Assembly (NCBI GenBank): GCA_012064385.1
Contig: QRDG01000535.1
Coordinates: forward strand, 355,225-419,224
Length of the DNA: 64,000 bases
DNA from: Puccinellia tenuiflora
Lineage: Eukaryota; Streptophyta; Magnoliopsida; Poales; Poaceae
Reading direction: 5' to 3'
A program made the position numbers and the translations under genes. Each line of letters begins with the position of its first letter. Positions within the stretch are counted from its first letter, which is position 1. The notes under the pieces are model-generated. The model worked only from the letters and a program-made list of their open reading frames with translations, searched no databases and was not told the origin of the DNA. Of the stretch, positions 21,135 through 30,200 are shown in pieces.

Positions 21135-22950
21135 TGTTCGCACCCATTTTTGGCACTTGGCCGGCATAGCCCTGGATGCCCTTGATTTAGGCGAGACACA
21201 CTCAGGAGGACCCCCAAGATATGGACAAAGAGGAGGGAGACATGCTATGTCTCAAATTGGCAAGACACCAGGCTGCAGGCCACCATGTCCCAGGACCCGG
21301 CGTTTGGTCATCCAGGAGCTGGTCTTGTTTCCAGGAGCCGGCACTAAGCCGACATTGTCCAAGGAGCTGGCCATTGCCCAGGAGCCGGCCATTGCCCAGG
21401 AGCCGGCCACCGTCCAGAGGTCGACCATCATCGAGGAGCCGATATTTTCCAAGGAGTCACCATAGGAGCCGACTTCATTCAAGGAGCCGGCATTTCATGT
21501 CCCAGCGGCAGCTACAAGCCGGCTTATCTTTGAGTCGGCATTGCCGAGTTCACAGGCTGCATACTGCCACAGGAAGGTGCTCTTATCGTCCTAGTGGAGA
21601 AGTCGGCATGCTACCTGACACGTTGATGCCTAGACGTCAAGCTTTACCGGCTTGTATCAAGCCGGCATCCCATCATCAAGCCAGCGTGCCGCCAAGCCGG
21701 CATGTCATCATATCTCAGAGAGAAGGCATTCCGTCATGGAGCCGGGTCGTGGTATAATCAGGCTTGTTAGCCAATTTAGATAGCTCAAGGACCCGGAAAG
21801 GACTGGCAACTCGGCAGAGACGACACCCAGGGAAGGCAACATGCCGGGAAGGGCCTTAACTCGGGCTATGGCGCCATGAGGATGACCTCGGATGGAGGAG
21901 TGCTTAACACGGAAGTTGTGCGTGTCGTCAAGACCTACAACCATGCTTTTGGAGTCATCGCAATCCGGGTTAAGGTGCACACTTATGGGGCCACAGTGGT
22001 GACCCAGCAGGAGTCAACCCGGCAGGAGCTAACCCGGCTTGGTCAGAACCCGGGTCACAGGTTCAAGTTCACTCAGAAGGAAATGGCGACTCGGTGGTGA
22101 CCCGGTGGGAGCCAACCCGGCTTAAGATTCAAAGCTCACTCAGAAGGAAGTGGTGACCCGGAGAGAACCTGGGATGGTGACCCGGCAGGAGTTTACCCGG
22201 TTTAGTCAGAACCCGGCTTAACCCGTCACCTGCCAGATCTTGACCAACAGACAAAGATGGACCCGGACAGCAGTTAAGACGGCTTCGGATGGAAAAGTGA
22301 TCATCGCAAGAGTTGTTCGTCTCATCAAGACGTACAAGTTTGGTCTTTGGGCTATATCCATCCGAGTTGATCTGTGACTTCGGCGGCCACGACAAGAAGC
22401 AGGACAGAAGGAGCTGCGAATCTGGACAGGAGTTCGACTTGGACTAGGACTAGGGTTTTAGGACGTGATTCAATGTACTTTTCTTGTAAGGAAAGCCTAG
22501 ATGAGTCCTTTGCTTGTACGGAAAGTCCAGCCTCCTCGCTATATATATGTAGGAGGTGACGGCCGATTGAATACGAACAACACCAATCGACATATCAATC
22601 AATCTATCTTTTCGTTCACCTTTACCCTTGTACCTATGCTTCTCGTTCTTCCATGAGCCGGCCATGCCGGCGAGTTGCGGAGCCACGAGGCTCTAGGGGC
22701 GGTCAGGCTGACCTAGAGCAGCCAATCGTCGCCAGTTTCCTCTGACGGGGTCCCTCCCGAGGAACTGGGGCGTCTGGTATCAAAAGCGCCGGCTTACTGT
22801 CTTGCGTATCGCGCTGGAAGCCGGCCTCCTGCGGTGTGAGTTGTGGAGCATCTCCCTCGACGCCGCGGGTACCCGAATCTTAGGTGTGGTTGATCAAACA
22901 CCTTGGCGACTCCCGATTTGCAAGTGTGGGGCCCCGTTTAAAGCGCAACA
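21135..22950 (+). repeat. 3' LTR of the non-autonomous element
   Basis: This 1816-bp LTR matches the interrupted left LTR apart from a 36-bp expansion near 21373-21408, a 9-bp block and scattered substitutions. A TATATATAT box lies at 22540-22548. It ends GCGCAACA directly before the CATTC duplication. Confidence 0.88.
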
Positions 22951-22955
22951 CATTC

Positions 22956-24394
22956 ACTTAGTAGGACTTTGTTGTCACCATGGACGTACAACTAGGAACT
23001 AGTCACTGCTTCGATAGCCAGAGCTGAATCGGATTGGACCCTAACGTACGGGTACTACTCTACGAGTCACATGCATGGTCTCCGACGACGCACATAATTA
23101 ACTAAGTCTAATAAAGCAAGGTTTCAATTATATGCAACATGTACAACTTGACACTGAACAATATATAGCAAAAGTGCACAATAGACACATATGGATCAGC
23201 CAACTGGAGTGATTAGCTACAACATGCACATGTGCTTTTTAGAACGATTTAGCTATATGAAAGAGAAGACTGCTCTCCATATTGGTTCAGATGGGTATAT
23301 AATATGCCTGATAATTAAGGAATCTTGATGTAGAACCATCTCTGTCTCTCCACTAATTGCAACAACTAATGGCACTGTTGATTATAGCCTTTGTTGATCA
23401 TAGTCTGTCTCTCCACCATTGAAAAGTAAATCCAGAAACCCTCTAATGGCATTGTTTGTTAACTTCGAATTAATAGTGTTTAACTAAGTGTCCTAGTATG
23501 ACACTTGACCCGGTGAAAGGCAACAAATTTATCATTATTTCAAGTTGGACAAAATGCTAACATAATGGAAGGAGCATGATAAGACAAATTGCATAACCTA
23601 TAGTTCATCTAAACCTTCAGGAGCATGATAATGGTAGGAGCATGCTCATTATTTCAAGTTGGACAAAAATGCTAACATAATGGCATGTAGGAGCATGCTA
23701 AGACAAATTGTAGAACAAAGCATCTGCCCATACACACATTATTTTCTGTACCTATCATTACCACTAGTGAGCATGACCAGATCATCAAGAACCCTAATTG
23801 AACCAAATGCAAGAGAGAGGATAGGGGAGAGAGGGGGTGGATCACCTCCACGAAAAAGATCTTGAGGACGAGGTCGTCTGTGGGGCGCGGCAGGAGGCTC
23901 CTCCTCTACGGTGTCTGCGGGGCGAGGCGGCTTCGAGTGATGGACGACGGCAGGAGGTTCCTCCTTCCCGCGGCTCAATCCTTCCTGAGCAGACCTAGCG
24001 CGGCGAAGCTGTGAGATTTGGGAGAAGGGGGAAGAGGGAGAAGGGGAGGAGGGGCACAGGGGAGGGAGAAGGGGGAAGGGGGAGGAGGGGAGAAGGGGCG
24101 CAGGGGAGGGAGCAGGGGGAACGAGGAGGAGGGACTCACCTCGACGGTGGTCGGGGCGGCAGGCGACGGTGTGGATCGGCTTCGAGCGGAGCAGCTGGGG
24201 ATGGGGGAGGGGAGGGGAGGGCCGAGGGAATCAGCGGCAGGAAGCGGAGCGATGCGGGCGAGGTGGCCGGAGCGGAGCGAGCACTGCGCGCGGCGGGCAC
24301 GGGGGTCGGGGTCGGAGAAGAAGGGGCGCAGGGGTCGTTGCAATGGGAAAGATGATCGATCTAGAGCAAGGCGAAACGGTTAATTATTTGGCTA
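22956..24394. other. Right interior of the CACTA element, no intact gene
   Basis: The first half is AT-rich and has repeated AGGAGCATG(C/A)TAA and TCAAGTTGGACAAAATGCTAACATAATGG-type blocks at 23533-23720. The second half (23850-24360) is GC-rich, with a strongly G/A-biased tract. Open frames across that tract are low-complexity and unconvincing. On the minus strand it resembles a plant leader plus first exon, possibly the element's own lost gene. Confidence 0.45.
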
Positions 24395-24682
24395 AGTGCA
24401 AACTATGCGTGGCGCATATTGTTCGAAATGCGCCACTAACATGGGAAATATGAATTGCGCATCTTGAATATGCGCCACGCATAACCCAGGATATTTGTCC
24501 ACGACCCTCTGGTGGGTCCCACAGAAATTTCAGTGGCGCATTCTGTGGGGTATGCGCCATTAGTACAAAAAAATATCAGTGGACCATATTTTTAAATGCG
24601 CCACCAGTAAATACTAGTGGGGCATATTGAATGATATGCTCCACTGATATTTTCTCTATCTATAAGCCTTCTCCCACTAGTG
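24395..24682. repeat. Right subterminal repeat cluster of the CACTA element
   Basis: Repeated GTGGCGCATA and TGCGCCAC motifs in both orientations match the left cluster, ending in the inverted CACTAGTG terminus. This cluster lies immediately upstream of the SKP1-like gene. Confidence 0.75.
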
Positions 24683-24755
24683 AATATATTTCTCCATAAG
24701 ACTAGAATTAAAACATCTTCATAGTAAATAAATAGGTGACTCTTTTTTCCCCCTG

Positions 24756-24811
24756 AAACCCTAGCAACCCGTGTTTCTCTCTTCGGCTGCCGCGCTCGCT
24801 CGCTAGGGTTT
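24756..24811 (+). promoter_or_regulatory. Two telo-box motifs in the SKP1-like leader
   Basis: AAACCCTAG occurs at 24756-24764 and its inverse CTAGGGTTT at 24803-24811. Such telo-boxes are common near the transcription starts of plant housekeeping and cell-cycle genes. An AT-rich AGTAAATAAATAGG at 24723-24736 may serve as a weak TATA region. Confidence 0.45.
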
Positions 24812-24839
24812 TCTTCTCCTCTCAAATCCCCAACACGTG

Positions 24840-25337
24840 ATGGCCGGCGCGGAGGGCGAGAAGAAGATGATCATCCTCAAGAGCTCCGGCGGCGACGAGT
24901 TCGAGGTCGAGGAGGCCGTCGCTATGGAGTCGGAGACCATCCGCCACATGATCCAGGACGACTGCGCCGACAACGTGCTCCCGCTCCCCCACGTCAACTC
25001 CAAGATCCTTTCCAGGGTCATCGAGTACTGCAACAAGCACGTCCAGCCCGACGCAACCGCCGCCGACAGCTTATCCACCCCGCCCGCGGCCGCCGAGGAA
25101 CTCAAGAACTGGGACGCTGAGTTCGTCAAGGTCGACCAGTCAACCCTGTTCGAGTTCATCATGGCTGCAAACTACCTCAACATCAAGGGATTGATGGAGC
25201 TTACATGCCAGGCTGTTGCCGACATGATCAAGGGCAAGAATACGGAGGAGCTCCGCAAGATCTTCAACATCGAGAACGACTTCACACCTGAGGAGGAAGA
25301 GCGCATCAGGTCGGAGAACGCGTGGGCTTTCGAGTAG
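24840..25337 (+). CDS. SKP1-like protein (SCF ubiquitin ligase adaptor)
   Basis: This encodes an intact, intronless 165-aa SKP1 homologue. SKP1 links cullin-1 to F-box proteins in SCF E3 ligases, in nucleus and cytosol. The N-terminal BTB/POZ-type fold covers residues ~8-70 (MIILKSSGGDEFEVEEAVA and ETIRHMIQDD). A short acidic/alanine-rich linker follows. The SKP1 dimerisation and F-box-binding helices cover ~95-165, with the diagnostic LFEFIMAANYLNIKGLMELT, the IKGK(N)TEELRKIFNIENDFTPEEE block and the conserved C terminus NAWAFE. The ATG at 24840 follows a CT-rich leader. The three bases before it also read as GTG but are not needed. Key features are intact, so it could be functional. The CACTA element ends 157 bp before the ATG, leaving room for only a minimal promoter of its own. 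Intronless SKP1 copies are common in grasses, and a retrogene origin is possible. Confidence 0.93.
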   Translation: MAGAEGEKKMIILKSSGGDEFEVEEAVAMESETIRHMIQDDCADNVLPLPHVNSKILSRVIEYCNKHVQPDATAADSLSTPPAAAEELKNWDAEFVKVDQSTLFEFIMAANYLNIKGLMELTCQAVADMIKGKNTEELRKIFNIENDFTPEEEERIRSENAWAFE

Positions 25338-25789
25338 AGAGAACACCCTCTCCTGCCGCGTTGATGCTTAGAACTCGTTATTATGTCCGCGTTTAATGTC
25401 GTAATGGTTGTAGAACTATTTTAGAGTCGACGTAGGGTTTTGCGAACATCTCAACTGAATTGATATCGTCAAGTGGATCTTTTGCTTGGTACAAACTATT
25501 TTTTGATTGTGATTTTTCATTTTGGTCGAAGCTTGGTGTGTGTTCTCGATGGTCTGGTTCTAAGATAGGATACTTGCAGATTTCCTTTTGGCTAGAACAA
25601 GGTTACTCTTTATTATGTTGTTGATAATTTTTTTGTCAGTTTTGTGATTCAGAGCCATATGTTCTGAACCTGGAGATGATAAGCTGCTCTTGTAAAAGCA
25701 AGTCTCTTGGTATTTAACATTCGATGCGCACTCGTGCAGAACCTAGACAAATTATTTTTCTTATTGAAAATCAATATCGTGATATATTT
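25338..25789 (+). other. 3' region of the SKP1-like gene
   Basis: Non-coding, T-rich sequence consistent with a 3' UTR. No second gene was recognised. Confidence 0.4.
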
Positions 25790-25799
25790 ATAGTAGCGA

Positions 25800-26712
25800 A
25801 TAGTACATGAGCTGTCTCCGGCGATTATTACAAAATAAAGTCTACAAGGAACGAGCAAATCTTCAAGATTTTTAAACTATTTTTTCTTCCATGACACAAT
25901 CACGTACTCGTGAAGGCAGCAGTAGAAAAATGACATAGATACCAAACCATAGACCACGATGGTTTATTACAATTTTAATTTTGAGCCGCAAAGTTAAGGC
26001 TATACGCACGACGTAACTATTAAAGTATAACTCTGGTCAACACGTTGGGAAGCAGAGGGTACAAATCACCATTGTCGAGTACGTATCAGCCGGGATAAAT
26101 ATTATGAGGACAATCCTCCTCACGACAACCATGAGAAATAATCCAAAATCAATCTGGTGAGTATGATCTGAAGGAGATCTCGTCATCGAATGAATGGCCG
26201 AAGGTCACTTATGTTAGACGATTACATGAGTTGTCTCCGGCGATTATTACAAAATAAAGTCTACAAGGAACGAACAAATCTTTGAGATTTTTAAGCTATT
26301 TATTCTTTCATTACACAATCTCTATCTGAAGGCGCCAGTAGAGAAGGCATACCAAACCACAGAACAGGTTTCCCATAATTTTAATTTTGCGCCGCAATGT
26401 CAAGGCTATGCGCAAGACGCAGCCATTAGCAAAAGCAACAACACCAGTATTAGGAAAAGCAACCAAAGTGTCTCGCGAACACGATAGTCTAGTCAACACC
26501 AGGGTACAAATCACCATTATCGAGAACGTAGCAGTCGGGATAAATATTACGAGGACAATCCTCCGACAACCATGAAAAATAATCTAAAATCGATCCGACG
26601 AAGCAAGATATAAAAGACTATATCTAGAGAAATTTAATCATCCAACACCACCATTGTCAGGAAAGAGATCTCGTCTTCGAAAGAAGGGCCGAAGGTCACT
26701 TATTTTAGACAT
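25800..26712. repeat. Degenerate tandem duplication, two units of ~420-490 bp
   Basis: Unit 1 (about 25802-26221) and unit 2 (about 26222-26712) share ordered blocks. These are ACATGAG(C/T)TGTCTCCGGCG, ATTATTACAAAATAAAGTCT, GGGTACAAATCACCATT, GGGATAAATATTA and GGCCGAAGGTCACTTAT. No coding sequence is apparent and the unit type is unknown to me. Confidence 0.7.
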
Positions 26713-27047
26713 TGACGCGGAGAAAACGGCTACCAAAACCCTAACCTAATTTATTGAAAGCACTACTTTTATTAAAAACTCCACTCTCATAGATCAGGTT
26801 CCCTACCCCTCCCGACACCAATGAGGCTGGCTGGTGGAGGGGGAACCAGCATATGGAGGAGGGGGCAGCTAGGTTTTCTTAGGTGAACATGTGACGAAGT
26901 TATATCCGCACAAACTAATTAATTTTAATAACAACGGTGGAAAGAGCACTATTCAAATAACTGATCGAGACAAGTTCAGAAAGAATTATCTGGACGTGAT
27001 GAGGTAGGTGTAAGCGAGTAATAGGGGCCTGTGTTCATGCGTGCAAA

Positions 27048-27141
27048 AAATAGCAATACATGTTGGCATTTCGATTAAAGTTGCTCCGAAATAGAAATAG
27101 CAATACATGTTGGCATTTCGATTAAAGTTGCTCCGAAATAG
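27048..27141. repeat. Perfect 47-bp tandem duplication
   Basis: The block starting AAATAGCAATACATGTTGG occurs at 27048-27094 and again, unchanged, at 27095-27141. It lies about 130 bp downstream of the NSUN5-like stop codon, so it may be in that gene's 3' UTR. Confidence 0.92.
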
Positions 27142-27270
27142 AATGCACCATGGCCTTAGTTTATAATTATCCAGCCTACAGAGAAAACGCAAGATTCAGT
27201 TACAAGTTCCACACCAGCTTCCTTCAGCTATCCCCACCCAAAAAAGAATCACTGAAGATCGGCTGTATCT

Positions 27271-30200
27271 CTAGAGACGCCAGATGGAGCAGAGCGCGTC
27301 CATCCTGGACAATCTCAAGGAGCTGAACGCCCTGAGCCCGTTTCGCGCTGTACAATCTCGTTTCCTTTTCATTCCCAACGCGCCGTCTTTGCTAGGTCCT
27401 AAAGCATCATTGGCTGCTGGTTTCCTCACAAACAGTGCTATGAAGAATCCCTCCAGGTCATCCTCAGGGTCCGTCCGAAGCAAATGTTCAGCTGCAAACA
27501 AGGCAACCCATGGAGGTGTATTATTTACCTGTCACAGATTGATCATCAAGGAGCACTGCTAAAATTGTTCAGCTATGGAGCACATACCTCCGTCGAAGAC
27601 CGGAAGGCCACGGCGGTGCCATTGAGGGAATGGGGTGGCAAGCTCGAAACCAAGTGACGAAGCTAGAGGCAGGACGGAGTTGACGACGTCCTCATTCTCT
27701 GCCTGGTGTATCGAACATGTGCTGTAGACCAATCTCTCTACAGAGGGGACTGCAAACACGGACGAAAGCATTTCGCTTCAGTTTGTTCAACAGTTGTCCA
27801 CTGTAATGTGATCATTGGACAGACCAAGTAGAGCAGGAACTTACATGATAGAGCATGTGAGAGAGCTCTCCGCTGAAAAGCAGATAGTTTCCTAATCCTT
27901 GCGCTTGAACCTGCTTCATCCTGATCATCTACATAAGAGGATTTCTTTCAGCGCTTAAGATATTGATACAACGGTGGTCTGCTGAACTTGTTCCCTCCCT
28001 TGCCTCCTTAAAACTAGTAGACCTTAACAAATATTCCTGACACGAGACTACAATGTTTCACAATTTCAGGTCAAATTTGACTAGGCAAGCAAAGCCCTTG
28101 AGCTAACTACAGATGACAGATGACCCATCAGACTACACAAGGATGCTAACAGAGTCTTAGCCTTCTTGTTTATCCGACAAAATGAACATGTGTTTATTTA
28201 CGTGCCTTGTGGAGAAAACTAGGGTGAACTCAATGTGGTGCACACAGATTGCAATAGGGCAATACTAAGCTAATCATTGACCCATGCAGCTTGCAAGTTT
28301 TTAAAGTGAACAAGAGAAGTATTATATGGTGTAAGACTTGCCTCCATAACAAGCTATAGTTACCTCTAGAATGTGAAGGAAGCAAGTGGTCAAGTCTCTC
28401 TGTAGAGATTCCAGATCCAGAGCAGGAGGGATCTAATAGAATAGCACGAACCTGCACCAATCATCAACATATTGAAGCACATAATAAAATTAGATATGCT
28501 TGTTCCGCAAGACAAATGAAAAAGCTACAAAAATGTGTGCTCATATGAGGTTTTTATCAATAGGTTACAATGCGCGTCAATATATGAATTGGTCCTTTTA
28601 CGGGAAGAAAAAAAATAATAGCAACACAAGTACTACAAACCTCTGCATATGACGTATCATTGCTATCTATCTCCAAAAAGTCACCATTAACTGTTTCAAT
28701 ATCTACAAAACTGGTTAAGAAAAGCTGATTGCCGTGATACAAACTTTGCAAGCTACTGTTGGTAATTGGAAGGAAAAAACTAACATATCAAAAAAAAAAA
28801 TCTACACATGTTTATTGGTAATTCGAATTGGCACCCAAGAGCATGTTTTCTGAGTGAAAATAACTATGGTATTATTGTAAAAAAAATGAATTTTCTACAC
28901 ATGTTTATGTCGACGAGAAGATGATTTAAAAATAAAAACAATGCGAAAGAAAAATATAATTGCAAGATTACTAGAGCTGGAGATAATAAAGCATTTAAGA
29001 AAAGATACTGTTTGCTCCAGATCTTCTGACAGTATGCTGCAATGTCTTAGCCCTCTCTTTGTTAAGTTCGCAGGCTATAATGCTCCCTTCCCCGTTCATG
29101 AGTGCAGCAAGGTGGACAGTTTTGTTCCCTGGAGCCGCACATGCATCAATAACCTAAGTTTAATGTTCAATTGGAAATTAATGGTTTGACATGATATAAC
29201 TATAAGTTTATACAGGTATACAACCAGAGTGATATTTATCAACCACAACATCAGAATGCAGCATTCATCGGTTAATCCCAGTGTCATGAAGTATAGTAAA
29301 GAGGAAAACAGACAAAATAAACATAGACTTCTCATTCAATCGATGCAGAGGCCGGGGTGTTACCCCATTTCGAAAAAAAAAACATAGACTTCTCATTAGC
29401 AACATAATAATGGTATACAGTTGTTAAGTGACGCACATCAGTATTCTTATATTTTACCACTGTCTGCATCCCCACAAATTTACGTCCTATAGTAACCATA
29501 ACGCATAGGAAGTATTTGTTAGGTTTATCTGATACGGAAGATAAAGTAGAGAAACTGCAAGACAAACAACTGGAAAGTTATCAATAATAAAATCTGCAGT
29601 ATTATAGCCCAGAATATTATGGAACATCCTATACACTGAGGTAGACGGCAATCTAAATAACATAGCATATTTCTCCTCATAGCAAAATGAGTACAACTAG
29701 CAAGTCAATAATAAATATCAGCAACAAGAACTAGTAGACTAATAAACTAACCTTCCAACCCGGCTTAGGGCACAACGCGACTGCCACCATACAACTTGCT
29801 TTTCCCTGTGAAAACAGGTTGAAATGGGGGTGAAATATTAATCAAAATTCCTTTCAAATGCAACAAAATCACAAGGCTTCACCTGCAAAAACACCTTTCC
29901 ATCTGTGACCAGAGGATGTTTATGCATATCAGTTCCAGGCGGGAGCACCAACATGTCTGGAACCATATCATCTTTATCAACCTACACAATACTTGGTGAA
30001 TTTCAAGTCTCACTGAGAATGGTAAAGCTCGAAAGTTGGTATACAGTTATCGAGAAACATTGAACAAGAGGTCTGTTACTTGGAGAAACATGTCTGCTAA
30101 ACAGTAGAAGAAAGATGAAGTACCTCGTGTAATTTACTTAGTACTTCAATTACAGACCCTGTAGTGGTCTTTAGAGTGTTTACACGAACAAACCTCGGCT

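Larger units (their letters stand above)
12918..22950 (+). mobile_element. Non-autonomous LTR retrotransposon, 10 kb, nested in the CACTA element
   Basis: Two direct repeats begin TGTTCGCACCC and end GCGCAACA (12918-17047, interrupted, and 21135-22950). The 5-bp target duplication CATTC lies at 12913-12917 and 22951-22955. A possible primer site follows the left LTR, and a purine tract (GAAAACAGGGGGGCA) precedes the right LTR. The 4.1-kb interior encodes one long decayed open frame with no recognisable protease, reverse transcriptase, RNase H or integrase. Replication would depend on another element. Confidence 0.88.
10809..24682. mobile_element. CACTA element, 13.9 kb including a nested LTR retrotransposon
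   Basis: The left end begins CACTAGTAGAGAAAAGG. The right end is TCTCCCACTAGTG, an inverted CACTAGTGGGAGA. A 3-bp duplication AAT lies at 10806-10808 and 24683-24685, as expected for the En/Spm superfamily. Both ends carry clusters of GTGGCGCA/TGCGCCAC subterminal repeats, the transposase-binding type of CACTA elements. After removing the nested retrotransposon (12918-22950) only about 3.8 kb of CACTA sequence remains. No complete transposase is visible, so it is non-autonomous. A GA-rich block near 24020-24140 (read CT-rich on the minus strand) may be the leader of the element's own lost gene. Confidence 0.88.

Noticed and set aside
24011..24383. Overlapping Gly/Arg/Glu-rich open frames on both strands
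   Set aside because: They arise from a G/A-biased low-complexity tract inside the CACTA element. No conserved domain and no single preferred frame.
10809..24682. Reading the 12.9-kb and 21.1-kb repeats as a segmental duplication
   Set aside because: TG..CA ends, the CATTC duplication, a likely primer site and a purine tract show they are the two LTRs of one retrotransposon.
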